From Venturia oleaginea (Eukaryota; Ascomycota; Dothideomycetes; Venturiales; Venturiaceae): a stretch of DNA of 64,000 bases. Below the pieces are notes generated by a model. The model saw nothing but the letters and a program-made list of their open reading frames with translations, was not told where the DNA came from and did no database searches. Made by a program: the position numbers and the translations under genes. This document shows positions 20,846 through 32,970 of the stretch, in pieces; position 1 is the stretch's first letter, and each line of letters begins with the position of its first letter. The stretch is from positions 186,001 to 250,000 of the forward strand of contig JABMLP010000025.1 of assembly GCA_013176395.1 (NCBI GenBank), given 5' to 3'.

Positions 20846-22526
20846 ATGGACTTTGTTCTCGAGGATGTCATGCTACCTGATAAGCCCATAATGATGAGAT
20901 GGCGGCAATCGGATAAGTCTCCTACCAATTTGAACACTTCTCCACTGTCATCAGCAAAGAGTGGAATGAGCAGGTTCATCGTTTCGTTGCCAAAAACTGC
21001 TGAGGCTACTAGGAAGAAAAATCAAACCTTAGGAGGAGCAAAATTCGTCAACCTCACTGCTACTAGTCCTCATCAAAAGAGAATTTCACAAAAGAGCAAG
21101 GGAAAGGGAAAGGCCAGTACAAGCCAGAAAGGTCGCCCGAAAGTCACTGCCAAGGGAAAAAACAAGGAGGTTCAGCGAGGAGCAGTAAGGACACCGCTTG
21201 ATGTCCTTGAGCCTACCAAAGATCAGGGGCTTCAGGCTGGTACACGGTACCCATCGCCATTAGATCGTTATTTCGTCAAGACGACTCCGTTTCCATTCAC
21301 GAGTCTCGACTCATTAAATACTGGGCACTATACCAACTATTGTAAGCCATCGACACCATGTTCTCGTCTTAAATCGATGATTGACATTGTCAGATCTACA
21401 CGGCATCGCCAATATGATGTATCCACTCACCGAAAACTTGGCCTTCAACCCTATAAGAGACAGGTGGTTTGAAGTCATTCTGAAAGACGAGACATGGTTT
21501 TTCACAATCATCTATGTCGCTGCTAGACAACTCGAAGCTGAACACGGTGCAAATCAAAGCAGCCAACAGGTGTCTCGACTAATGCATTATGTTCTGGGAC
21601 GACTGAAGACTGCCGTGGAAAGCGCACAACATGGTCACATCCCGCCCGACTCCATCATCGGTGCCATTTCTTGTCTCGTAAGCTTGGAGGTACGTATACC
21701 GTTGTCAGTCTCATATGAGGAAAATCTGACCCCATAATAGAACGCCCTCAGCAACACAGCAACATGGCATGTCCACTCCCGTGGACTCTCAGAACTAGTT
21801 CGCGCAAAAGGCGGCATTCGATCCATTCATCCCTCTCTTCGAACAAAAGTATGCCGTTCCGATATAGAAGGCGCAGTAGACACCCTAACACCGCCTATTT
21901 TCCCGCCCATACCACCAACAAGCAACCAACTCATGCCCGTCACCCAATCAACAACCCACACCCTCTCCGCTTCGCTCGACGAAATACTAGCAACCATAGC
22001 AAAAGACATGGCTGACTTCACGATTCTGCTGAACGACATGTTGGAATACCATATTCCCGTTGATCCGGTGGAGTTAGATGAACATCTCATGATATTCTTC
22101 CACCGCCTACTCTCATTTACACCTACCCCTTTCAGCCCCTTAGATCACGCATTCAAGATGGCCTTAATCCTCTTCTTAAAATCGTTAATGCGTCCTCTCC
22201 ACACCCTCGCCCAAACATCCGCTTTCCTGACCTCAACACTAAAAAAAGCCCTTTGCCAGGTCCGCGGCGCGCCACGGTCTTTAACACTATGGTTGGGCTT
22301 CTGGGGTTTGATAGCTAGTAAGGAGGGAAGTGAGGAACGTGGTTGGTACACGGATAAGATTTTGGCCGATGTCATGTTTTTGAAGGGGAGGATGTGTTCT
22401 TGGGATGAAGTGAGGGTGGATCTGATGAAGTTGTTTTGGATAGGAGAGATGTTTGATGCTTATTCGAAAAGGGTTTGGGAAGAGATGGAGAGGTCAATTA
22501 TTGTTAGCAGAATATTAGAGGCCTGA
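20846..22526 (+). CDS. Fungal_trans_2-type transcriptional regulator lacking a visible Zn cluster
   Basis: Three exons (20846-21341, 21394-21689, 21741-22526) give 525 residues. Introns are 52 and 51 bp with canonical ends. The N-terminal 150 residues are basic and Ser/Thr/Lys-rich (KSKGKGKAS, KGRPKVTAKGKNKE). From about residue 165 comes the middle-homology-like region: LHGIANMMYPLTENLAFNP then RDRWFE, a block typical of fungal-specific transcription-factor domains. It is followed by HSRGLSELVRAKGG and helical segments to the C-terminus. No CX2CX6C zinc cluster is seen in the protein. Either this is a co-regulator without its own DNA-binding domain, or the basic N-terminus binds DNA. Targets are unknown. 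Confidence 0.75.
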
Positions 22527-22833
22527 GCAGGCTCTGACAAAGATGAGACAAAGGCCAACGAGAGGAAATATAAGGAGCGTTTCTTCTAGTCGATAGGTTT
22601 GTGAGTCTACGCCTTTTTTGTCACCACACAAACCACCCTCTCGCTATGCTATCTTCGAATGAAACAAAATCCTTCAAGCCGCGTCGATGGGTCCTAACCA
22701 CAACAATTACTCTTCAAACTCCCCATGTCATCTTGTGATAGGGCGAGGGAAACATTAGAAAAGTCCATTACCCAAAGAATTGAAATGGTATCGCTTCAAA
22801 GATACATGGAACATTTACAAACGAAGGACTATC

Positions 22834-24600
22834 CTACACAGTCCACAGCCCACCATCAGCAGCAGTAGCTACAGGACTCGTCCTAACCCTCCCACTCCCC
22901 ACCGGACTCGTCACCAACCTCCCCTCCCCATTCCAATTCTGATTCACCCTCACAGAACTCTGCATAGCACTATTCAACATACTAGGCGCCACACTCATAG
23001 CCTCCCCCTTCCGATCCTTCCGATCCTTCCCCCAACCCCCCTCATCCCGATCCTCCTGCATCTGCGGCCAAAGAATCTGCCTCAAAATCACCGCTCGAAT
23101 CATCATCGCGACGACAAAAAACCACATCAGCACCAACCCCACCGTCATAACCGTCCCCAAGACCTGAAACGGTCGCGCAGAACGCGAAACCCCCTCGTCG
23201 TCGGCTAAATCCCCGTGAAGCGCTATACTCACTGAGAATGTACTCGTCGTTAGCCCCGTGTTCGGAAAAATAAACGAAAACCACGTCATGGCGAAATGTA
23301 GTTTTCCCTTCCGCGCGGGCCCGAAATGCGCACCGCAGGATACAAGGAACCACCAACATGCTAATCCCCAAAGCCAAATACCCCACCAATTCGCCATAAT
23401 AATGCTCATTTTACTAGCTAATTCGCCCATATCTGTACCCATGAAGTTTGATTCGGCGGCGAGGGGGAGGGTTCGTGCCATGCCTATTACGCCGGCGGAG
23501 GTGAAGGCGGCGGGACCGACGGAGATGAACATTCCCGGGCGTGCGGCTTCGAGGGGGAGTTTTTGGGTCATGAGGCGGTAGAGAAAGGCCGAGTACATGC
23601 TTAGGGAGACGAGGAAGCCGAGGGATTGGAGCATGCTTCCGCTGAGGATTACTTGGAGGGCTGAAGTGCGGGAGAGGTGGGGGGCGAGGTTTGAGGCGAA
23701 GGGGCCGGTGATTAGGAGGGGGTAGGCTGGGAAGATCCAGATTGGGGTCATTCTGGCTATTGTGAAGGTCTGGGTGGACCAGCTGGTTGTTTTTGTTAGT
23801 GGGTTGTTGCGGGAGAGAGGGGATGTGATGTATACATTAGGAGGTAGATCCCGCACGAGGTTAGGATGGCTAGGGAACAGTATATCCAGAACATTACTAG
23901 CATCGTATGTTCCAGCCAGGATCCAGTTTTACCGACACCGTATTGCGTAATATTCATTAGGATGGTGCCGAAGCTAATGATCGCTGCTGGCACGAAGAGC
24001 TAATTTTGGCATGAGTAATGTATCGATTCTCCCGTTGGAATGGACTTCAACTCACAGACTCAGTTGGGTGAACGAAGGACGCGCGAAACGTCTGAGGATG
24101 GAGGTAGAAGCGCGTGCTAATCATAACAATATTGAAAGCAAAGAGAAACAAATTCAAAATGAAGTAGGTTGCGCCCAAGGCGTAAAGATGTGGTATACGG
24201 AAACGCTCTGGTATCGTGTGTCTAACCAATATTAACATCCGACCTTGCATGACTTGGGCATCGAAATGATCCAATGGGGGACATACATCACATTGGCAAT
24301 CCCACCAGTAGCCATATTCATCGCAAACCAAGTCCACGTAAAATGTTTCATTCGCTGTTTCCACCTAATGTTTTTGATGGGATTGACATCTTTTTCAACA
24401 GAAACCTCGCTCTTTTCATCCACATCATCGAGTTCCTCGTCCTTTGTTTTTGATCTGGACGATTTCCTGCCCTTCCTCCCGTGATCCACCGTCGGCCGGC
24501 GAAATTGAACATGACGAATAGCGGAAATGGTAGAAGAAGAATTGAGACGACGCCGGTGAGGAGGGAGGTCTTGAGATGGCGAAGGGAGAATGGTAGACAT
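22834..24600 (-). CDS. TDT-family plasma-membrane anion transporter (Mae1/Ssu1 type)
   Basis: Four exons, of which the first starts at 24600. A charged cytosolic N-terminus (about 95 residues) leads to HFTWTWFAMNMATGGIAN, the signature of the tellurite-resistance/dicarboxylate transporter family. About ten hydrophobic segments follow, including ALGATYFILNLFLFAFNIV, TMLVMFWIYCSLAIL, PAYPLLITGPFASNL, SVGPAAFTSAGVIG and HFAMTWFSFIFPNTG. The C-terminal tail is cytosolic and Ser-rich, ending at 22834. Characterised members export sulfite (Ssu1) or import malate (Mae1). The sequence does not decide between them. Introns lie near 23808-23855, 23994-24050 and 24190-24285; exact ends are approximate. 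Confidence 0.85.
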
Positions 24601-25782
24601 TGATTATCAGATATTAGATTTTGAAGGAAATGAACAAGTCTGAGAGAAGAATTGGAAGAATTGAAAGATTATCGCTCTCCATGAACGCGTGCAAAAGTCG
24701 CGGTTCAGTCCCCGTAGAAGGTAAATGTCATGAAGCAGCAGTCCCCAAGCAAAGGGAATTGCATTGCAGGTGAGGTGTATGTAGAAAAGCGGTTATTGTT
24801 CTCCTGGCGGTGACGGTTATCGCGGCCATTACGATGCAATGCATTAGGTATGTTAGTCTTAGCCTTGTATAGCGTGTGATCGACAGTTGGAGGTTGGCGA
24901 ATCCACTAGAATATTTCGATGGTGGCCCCGAAAAAAGTAGGTCCGAGCCGAAAACGGAAATTTTTGTTTTTCGATTGCAAGAATGAGGATTCAAATCATG
25001 TGGATTTGGATTTGTAGTCGCTGAGAGTTGTTTTACTATGTACATCCAGCTGAACGTGAAGAAGCTGTTCCTAATCGGATCTCATCACTCCAATCTTTAA
25101 CAGAGATAGCATAGAACCTCTCCGCTGAGTCTGGGCGCCATATTTGCGTGACGGCAACCACTCGCCTACTGGTTCTGCCAATTCACATCCCTGCTGGCTC
25201 AGGCCTCAGACTTAGCACAGTGGTCTCATCAAGTGATACCCGCCAAGAAACAACGCATTTTGTTACAGTACCTTCGAATTATTATCGACATCGATGAATT
25301 TCCGGCGATATTCTTCCTTGAAATTGCTAGAAAATTATCGATATCGTTATTAAATCAAGAGGTTACTACCTGAACGTGTAATTGGCATTCTCCACGGGCT
25401 AGAGCGAGCATAAACTGAGGAGACCACTATGGTAGACTCGTCATAATTCCCAACAAGTTGTGAAGCATCAGTGAAAGATAGACCTTCCCTATCAATACTG
25501 CCAGATCTTGCCTCTCCACAGTCCAGTAGAGAGCAATTCGGAGTGCCTTTTCCCACAAAAATAGAAGCTCTGGCAGTCTCTGAGTAGGGAAGGCCTTTCC
25601 GGGAAGTGACAACATCAATGTACTCCATTCTGCAGGGCCTTTGGGGCATGACATTTGTGCAGCTCTGGAGTGTAGACATCCTGAAAACCACGCCAAAGTG
25701 GGTCTCACTTAGTGTAGCGGCTCAAAGTCGACGTTCGGTGGCATGGGAGCAGCACCACAGCACTGACCGAGGTACATTGCTC
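24601..25782. other. Intergenic, no secure gene
   Basis: 1.2 kb between the transporter start and the rtf2 stop. Two overlapping minus-strand frames of about 93-113 codons (25350-25708) have no recognisable motif, and I do not call them genes. Short ATCGAT-containing AT-rich palindromes occur near 25280-25350. Confidence 0.4.
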
Positions 25783-26688
25783 TCATTTGCCAATGGTAAA
25801 GCCACGAGACATAAAGTCGCTGCTCCTTCCGATTGGTTTCGATTGGTCCCTGGAAGAGAACAAACTCGATAAATTCTTGTTGTCCTCCATCTTCCTCTTC
25901 TTCTTGAGTCGCTCTTGCTCTTCCAGGACCTTTGCTGTGACAGATGCTGCCGAGGAGTTCTTGATGCCATCCGTCTTTGATCCGTTTTCGTCGATTTTTC
26001 TCTTCGACGATTTCTCTTTAACAGCATTTATTAACTCCGGTACCTGCTCTTCGCCCGCCACTTCGTCCGTGCCCTTCGTCTTCTTCTTCTTGCCCTTCTT
26101 CAGCGAATGCGTTAAGCCCTTCTCCTTAAGGGTGTTCATGCGAAGAGCGAGTCTGGCGATATCTTCTCCCACGGTGGGTATGATCGTGATGATATCGTTC
26201 GGCGCATATGCCTCTCCACACTTCAGACACTTCCCATCCGCGACTTCTTTGATGGCAGCGCCAGAGAAAGCGTGTCCGCATGGCACGAGATAGGCAGCTT
26301 TGGATCCGGGACCGAGGGGCTTGTTTGTAATTGGGCACATCCATTTGATCGATTGTGGCTCCTTGCCCGCTTGTGGGTCGACTTCGAACTTGACCTCGAC
26401 CACGTCCTTCAAGGTTTTGATTGCGCCAAATGTTGCCTTCTTGGCCTCGGCCTCGTTGATGCTCTCGTCGCCGGTGAGGAGTTTAAGAATCGACTCTTTT
26501 TTGTAGAGACGGCCATTGCAGTCTGAGACTACAGGCTCTTCGAGTGGGTCGTTCGTGATGGGGTCAGTGGTCCAGAGCCAGTGTTGCTGCTCTTGCTGTG
26601 TCTCCTTCTGCTCGGCGGCGGTGGGATTTCTCGCAGCCTCTTTCACGAGCTCTCGTCGCTTGGGAATACTTCCACCGTCGTTACCCAT
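25783..26688 (-). CDS. rtf2: Rtf2, replication termination/fork-restart factor
   Basis: The start is taken at the ATG at 26686-26688 (MGNDGGSIPKRRELVKEAAR), the conserved Rtf2 N-terminus, although the frame is open for another 54 codons upstream. The protein (301 residues, no intron) has the paired RING-like C2HC2 regions: a first half with WTTDPITNDPLEEPVVSDCNGRLY, and a second with WMCPITNKPLGPGSKAAYLVPCGHAFS and CLKCGEAY. A basic tail (KKGKKKKTKG, KKKRK) follows. In fission yeast Rtf2 stabilises replication forks at RTS1 and acts in splicing. The proteasome shuttle DDI1 removes its vertebrate homologue. Its promoter is shared with arp9. Confidence 0.88.
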   Translation of the reverse strand: MGNDGGSIPKRRELVKEAARNPTAAEQKETQQEQQHWLWTTDPITNDPLEEPVVSDCNGRLYKKESILKLLTGDESINEAEAKKATFGAIKTLKDVVEVKFEVDPQAGKEPQSIKWMCPITNKPLGPGSKAAYLVPCGHAFSGAAIKEVADGKCLKCGEAYAPNDIITIIPTVGEDIARLALRMNTLKEKGLTHSLKKGKKKKTKGTDEVAGEEQVPELINAVKEKSSKRKIDENGSKTDGIKNSSAASVTAKVLEEQERLKKKRKMEDNKNLSSLFSSRDQSKPIGRSSDFMSRGFTIGK

Positions 26689-26932
26689 GTTGAATTTAGA
26701 GAGGAGGAGAGTTAGTGAAGGCTCGGTGGAGAGGCGGGCGATAATGTCTATGAATCCTGGCTGACTAAGCTCGTCGCGCCTCAGTCGCGAACTTGAAAGC
26801 TCCAGGAACAACTCGAATGACGGGATCCAAGTAAACACAGCGTTCAACATAACACCACTGGCGCAATGCCGCCCTTCAAAGATGATCAGATTTCGGTGAG
26901 TTCATTTTCACCATACCAATTGCAATTTCACG
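26689..26932. promoter_or_regulatory. Divergent promoter rtf2/arp9
   Basis: 244 bp separates the two start codons, 26688 (minus) and 26933 (plus). The upstream extension of the rtf2 frame overlaps this interval but is not conserved-looking. Confidence 0.6.
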
Positions 26933-29017
26933 ATGGCGCCTTCTCCATCACCTCGCAAACCGCGCAAATTACCCACGCAGCAATCCTCCAATCTCAAAGC
27001 TATAGCTGAAGACCGGACTAATGGGATCAAGATCATAGCACTAGGATCGCAAACAACCCTCGGCCAATATGGTATACCCGAGTCCCTCACACCAGCAACG
27101 CTTCGCGTGCGCTCGCGCATGTTCCCAGGAGAAGCACCAGACAAATGGGAGCCGTTCAAAATCCGACACAAAGAAGCCTCGAATGGCGCTGTAAAAGCTG
27201 AGATCGAAGGAGTTATTGAGCCTGAATTCTTCGAGGATCAAGTCACTGAGGATGGCGCCGTCTGGCCTATGGAGGCTGGGCGCATAGTGAATTGGTCCTG
27301 CTTTTTTGGTCTGCTAGAATACGTCCATAGTCGCCTCTCTCCCGGCTTGCACTCACCTATATTTCTCGTCGGACAGCCGTGTTGGACAGTCAAGGACCAG
27401 CAGAAGATCACTCAATTCGTATTCGAGAAGTTTCATCCGCCAGCGTTCAACATCGTGGATTCTGCCCTCTGCGCGATGTTCGCGTACAAGGAAGTGAGCA
27501 ACGCTTGTGTAGTGGATATCGGATACAAGAAGGCAGACATAACGGCAATCACCGAATTCAATGTGCATACGTTAAGCAGGCAGATTGCTGTCCCAGATTG
27601 TGGTGGTCAGGCATTCACGGATCGTCTTTACGAGCTGCTGAAATCCAAAAAGTTCAGCAGAGAGATGTGCGAGCAATTAAAGAAATCTCCGGTGTGTGAG
27701 ATCCTACCGCCAGGAATACCCATGCCAGGTTCTGGAAAGCCATATCCCGAGGGCATCACGAACCCGGCATCCGCAGCGTCAACGGGTGCTTCAGGATCGG
27801 GCCCAGGCCAAAGGCACACTGCTGGTGCTCTAGGAGACGCGCCTTTGGGACCTGGCAAGGATACTGAGGTTGGCGACAAAGAAGACGAGGACGACAACGA
27901 AGGCGTCCTTGACATTGCGAACATCGTGACCAGTGGCAACATGCAGCAATTTCTGGCGGACAAAGAAAAAGCGAAGGCAGAGAAGGCAGGCAAAAATAAG
28001 AAGAATGGTGAGCCAACAGCGGCGCAGCAGAAGCAGAACAAGTTGCGAAACGCAGAACGCGAGAAGGCCACCTTTATCTACTCAGACCATGCCCTGCTGG
28101 ACGCGCTGAAAAGGAAGAATTTGACTGCGGAAGAGATGACACAGGCTGCTGCTGCGGTGGATGAGGGGGCCAAGCAGACATCGGCAGAGAAGCAAGCAGC
28201 AGCAGATGCGATCGGTGACACGATAGGAGCCGCAGCTGCTCACGGCCCACAAACAGCAACAAGTTTACGACAAGGCAATGCGCCTAGGCGAGAGATCGAG
28301 GTTGGCATCGAGCGCTTCCAAGCAGCTACAGGAGGAGCAATAGATCGAATTGCAGATGCTATTCATCGCACCGTGTCACAGGTCGAGGAGGTCTCAAAAC
28401 GAAGTGAGCTATGGGACAATCTGATCGTCGTTGGCAATGGAGCCAAGATTCGCGGTATGTTCAGGTGGCTTCTCATATTGTGTACTCTCTGCTAATATTC
28501 CTTCCTAGGTTTCAAAGAAGCTCTGTTGGCATCTATCCACTCCCGATACATCATCTCCCCTTCTTCGGCCACGATCTTCACTTCCGAACTTCCATCTAAC
28601 ATTTCTACTCCCATGGGCACTGGCGCTCAAACACCCAATCCAGGCATGCCCCATCAACCGCAACCAGGGTCTTCAGTAAACCCACTTCTACTAGCTGCAA
28701 CGACACAACACCTGCAGCACCCAGGATCCCACCTAAATCCGGGCTCTCAAACACCAGGATCTCTTCCAGGTCAAATGGCAATGGGTGCAAATGTCCACTC
28801 ATCACATGGCCAGACGCCGACAAGTGCCAAATTCTCAAAGGTCGGCGAGTACTTCCCCGAATGGAAAGATGTAGGATTTGACGAAGGATTCTTCCTTGGT
28901 GCTCAAGTCGCGTGTAGGGTCATTTTTGTCGTGGACGCTGGGATGAGCAAGTGCTTCATGACCAGAACCGACTACAACGAATTGGGACCGGCGGGAATCA
29001 GCGATTTTGCTTTATGA
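26933..29017 (+). CDS. arp9: Arp9-type actin-related protein of SWI/SNF-RSC remodelers
   Basis: Two exons (26933-28454 and 28509-29017) give 676 residues. The actin fold opens KIIALGSQTTLGQYGIPES, with FPGEAPDKWEP and GRIVNWSCFFGLLEYVHSRL. It includes VGQPCWTVKDQQKITQFVFE and VVDIGYKKADITAI, then VPDCGGQAFTDRL and, after a long insert, LIVVGNGAKIRGFKEALL across the intron. The insert (about residues 265-470) is Gly/Pro- then Ala/Glu/Lys-rich and coiled-coil-like. Fungal Arp9 pairs with Arp7-like partners on the Snf2/Sth1 HSA helix. Actin's ATP-binding residues are degenerate here, as in known Arp9. The gene converges on arp8. Confidence 0.85.
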
Positions 29018-30311
29018 ATGTGCATATCTTCTAGTCTAGGTAGGCGCAGGCGTTCACGAGTGGATGGATATCCCCTTTCTGGCGTTGTGGGTCGGAGTGA
29101 GCGCATCAATGTACGAACAGTATGGATCGGATGATTGAGTAGGTAGGTATAGTAGGTAGTCGAATACGTCGTCAAAGCCTCCATAGGGCCAGCGATCACT
29201 CTTTCAGTCATCTCTTCGTCTCGTTCACCATTTTGGGACATTGAAAGCACTCTTCTAGATCTTCTTTCTCAACTTGAGCAGAAAGCTTGAGGACAAGGAA
29301 GGAATTGAAACGTTTCAAAGTCGAATTGAGAATAATAGAACGACGTAGGGGATACACGCTCATGAGCATAATCGGTAGAAGCCATTTCCCTCAGATTCCC
29401 GCAGGTGTAAGTGCTAGTTATCGCTCTGCTGTATTATCCATTCTAAATATCATAACCCTGTGAGATATACTCAGTAATAAAAACCCTCATACGCCTTAGG
29501 AAAAACAGCATAAAACCCGCCTACTATCGCAAAAATCAGGAGAGACGCAAGTAAAACACATACATTCTACAACAGGGAAATTGAAATCCACCTATCTCTA
29601 TAGATTAGCATCTAATGCTCTTTTCAAATTAAGATACGTACTCGGCCTTCATATCTACCTATCGACTTAATCATTATCACTCACCAAACCCCCGATATAT
29701 ACTCGTTTTCTTCAGAATGTTCCCCCAAGGAAGGTTCGCTAGTCCATATAATCATTGTGCGCCTTCGGGTCCCCGTCACTTCCCGGTGACACCTTCCTTT
29801 TTTCCCCTTCCAGGTTCCTCATACAGACAAGGAAGGAACGTGTACCTTACAGCCCACCTCAAATAGAAGCTCCATGTTCGAATCCGGCTTCTTTTCTTGA
29901 GGGAACATGAGTCGGAGAATTGGGTCATGGAAGTTTGCTGTGGGTGAAAAGAGGTAGAGAGAGTGGATGGGATGGGAGAGATGAGAATTAGACTGGAAAT
30001 GTAAACTCTCTGCAACCGTGCTCATCTACCCACCCTGAGCTGAGATACCCAATAGAATCCTGGCACTGAGCTGCTTTGAATGGGATGATAGAGATGGGTG
30101 GGCTGGCTGATATAGAGGATACCAAGGCAAAGATTCACCATTCCAATACGCACCATTTTCCAATATCAGTAGAAAATGTTTAATTATATACCTGTTATGC
30201 CATAACCATACTCCAAGCATCCACTCGTAGCAAACTCTTCTCCAATCAGCTTAAACGTGGCATGTTCAGTCCCCCCTCCTCCTCTTTTGCTCTGTTCTGA
30301 TATTCGTTACA
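29018..30311. other. Convergent 3' region between arp9 and arp8
   Basis: A 1.3-kb gap between two stop codons. It is AT-rich at about 29400-29720, and only short unrecognisable open frames are present. It presumably carries both polyadenylation signals. Confidence 0.4.
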
Positions 30312-32970
30312 TCACCAGCCCCACATACACTTTTGTGCCAACAACTTAGCCCCAAGTATATCATACTCCCTACCAAAAACCCAGCTATCATTTCCACTGC
30401 TACTCAATCGTGCAAAAACACTGCCACCCTTCCAAGCAACAAGTTGCAGGTCCAATTCTCTCGGCGGCACACCGACCTGGATCTCCTTGCTCCCCATGCC
30501 TATCATCACCTCACTCAATCTCGTCTCAAGAAATTTAGGGAAACCAGATATCTTCGCACCACCACCACAGAGCATAATGCCCCCGAAGTAGTCACGCATT
30601 TTGCGTTCGTCGCCGCGTGCGGCTTCACGAATACAGGTTATTATAGCTTGGTCGAGCGGCATGACGGGAAGGATGCGGTCGCGTTCGTCGGCGGCTTTTA
30701 CACGTTCTGTCGCTGGGTCCATCATAGGGACGCCATTGCCATTTGCATGTGGTTCCGTCACACCTCCTGGAGCTGGAGATTCGCGATTGGCTTGTGGTGT
30801 GCCCTCTGGTGGCGGCGAGCCAGCCACCGATGATCGAGGTGTCGATTCGTTGTCGTCTTGTGGAAGGCGGCTGAGGAGGTTGAAGGGTTTGGGCTTCATG
30901 GGCGTGACTACTGGGACTGCTGGTTCGAGAGCGATTGGCGCAGGAGCTGGAGGGAGGAATTGAGCTGCGTATGCGAGTACAGCACCTTGTGCGGACGAAA
31001 GAGGGTCGTTTGGAGAACCATCATAGATATCGTACGATCTCTCAATGACTTTCCGTCGTCCTATAAGCTTTTTTGACCCGTCGAAGATATCAGGCTGGAA
31101 GAATCCCTGCACCAAATGTAAGCGAAGTCCAATGATGGTGTCAAGAAATACCTACCATAGGAGCAAGAATGGGCTCGTCGTAAGTCTTAAAAGTGTACTT
31201 CCTAGTGTCCTGCCCTGAAGCGCGCAAATGGAACTCGTATAGCTGTGGGCTGATCTCGTTCTCATTCATCGTGCAGAATTTCTGCTTTAACTCCTCAGCT
31301 AACAGCCAGTCATGCCTCCTCTTGAGATTTATATCTGCATAGGGGAAATGGTCGAAGAGCATCATCTTGATGAACGTTTCCGTTACATCGTCGCCGCCAT
31401 ATTTGAGGTTCATCCGCGAATCTTCCAGACACATGCCGTCCTCGACACAAGATATCGATGTCTTCTGCGCACCGATGTCCACGACGCATGCCATTGTGTA
31501 GCTAGCGCCAAATGAAGCACCCAGCGACTCCTGCATGAAGCATACACTCTTAAAGCCAAACTCTCGTAGCAGTGTATCCAAGACTACTATGACATAGTTG
31601 CGCTCGTAAAGATCCGGTATCACAAAACAGCAGCTATACTCTTTCCAATCTCTTTTATGCGTCAGGCCAAGCTGTGTCTTGATGGCATCCTCAATGATCA
31701 AGAAGAAATCGTTATAGAGCAAGTTCCTCGCCGTGTAGTCATTCTCGTTGAACCAGCCTTGCCGCAGTGTCCAGGTCAATTTATACCGCGGTCTCGATTT
31801 CTCAGGTATCCGTAATGCAGCGTGTCCTGTGAAGTATGAGGGTGCCTTGCCTGGCAGGATCTCAGTAAACTCGATCTGCTGAGGATCGTTATGCTGTGAT
31901 ATTTCGTCGTACTGAGCTTTCTTATTGTAATTGGCCACCAACTCTTTTGAATTCGGCAATAGTCGTCGTTTGTTATTCCGCATCGTTATTTTCAGGTTCT
32001 GAGACATGGTATTGAACTTCGTCGCAAACGCCTCTCCAAACCATTTTTCCGGCTCTTCTGCGATTTCGCCGTCGTCCATTTTCATTCTCTTCGGCAAAGA
32101 CTCTCCTCCATTCTCTTCCGATTCGCTTTCTCTCCATTTCCGCGCTATCACCATGGGCACTGTTTTCGGTAGCGCATCGTTCGCCAGACCTATTCGGAGA
32201 TTCTGGCTTCCTGGGTGTATGACGATAATCTTGGAGCCATGGGGCTCGTCTGGATTTCCATTGGTGTCCATTCCTTCCATCGGCACATCTTCCACGTTGC
32301 CGTTTGCAGGCTCTGCGAGGGGGACGCCATTACTGAGTGCTGATGCTCTGTCGCGATCCCGTGCTTCCTTGACCATGCGATTTGTATTCTCCTCTTGCAG
32401 CGTCCGATATGCTAGGTATTGGTCGTCGCGTTTCAGATATTCGCTGTGTAGATGTCAGGCTAGCAGCTGGTTTGGATGTGAACCTACTCACGTATAGTAG
32501 TTCTTCTGGTTGATCATCTGGACTTGCGGCCAGCTGGTGAGATCCATCTCATTGTCTGTCTTCTCGAGCCCTGGCGCAACAGAATTAGTGGGTTCCCAAT
32601 GCAGGCAATTGTATAGGCGTTTACCCTCTTCGCGCAGCAGCGCTCTCCCTGATTTTTTGCCCACCATAATTGCGTTTGTTGCGTAGTCTGGCCGTATCGG
32701 TCGCGCGGTTCTCCGTGGGTTATGTGGAATATATGGAATATGTGGAATATAACTTGAAATTGGCTCTTGTCTACCAGGGAGCGGCCCAAGTAACGATTGC
32801 GCGTGTCCGAAGACGTCGTCTTCGAGAACCTGCCTCAGCTCGTCGAACAGTTGGTCGGTCCTGGTAGGCAACTGCTGGTATTGTGGTTGTTGGGCGTGGA
32901 ATGGAGATTCGGTGTCCGGTAACTGTGATAGCTGACCACTGGCCCTGGGCATGTCGTTCTCCTCGGCCAT
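30312..32970 (-). CDS. arp8: Arp8, INO80 chromatin-remodeling complex subunit
   Basis: Three exons (32492-32970, 31156-32443, 30312-31106) with 48- and 49-bp introns give 853 residues. The N-terminus is long and disordered, as in fungal Arp8. The actin fold begins HGSKIIVIHPGSQNLRIGLA and contains WKEYSCCFVIPDLYERNYV, CFMQESLGASFGASYTMACV then VDIGAQKTSI, and EDSRMNLKYGGDDVTE. After the second intron come FFQPDIFDGSKKLIGRRK and IMLCGGGAKISGFPKFLE. A Pro-rich, variable insert (PAPIALEPAVPVV) sits before the last part. Arp8 binds histones and extranucleosomal DNA in the Arp8 module of INO80. INO80 and SWI/SNF-RSC subunits thus sit side by side here. Confidence 0.92.

Noticed and set aside
25350..25708. 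Overlapping minus-strand frames of 93 and 113 codons downstream of rtf2
   Set aside because: They overlap each other in different frames and show no domain, so they are probably chance.
26689..26850. 54-codon N-terminal extension of rtf2
   Set aside because: The known Rtf2 start MGNDGG matches the internal ATG, and the extension would occupy most of the arp9 promoter.
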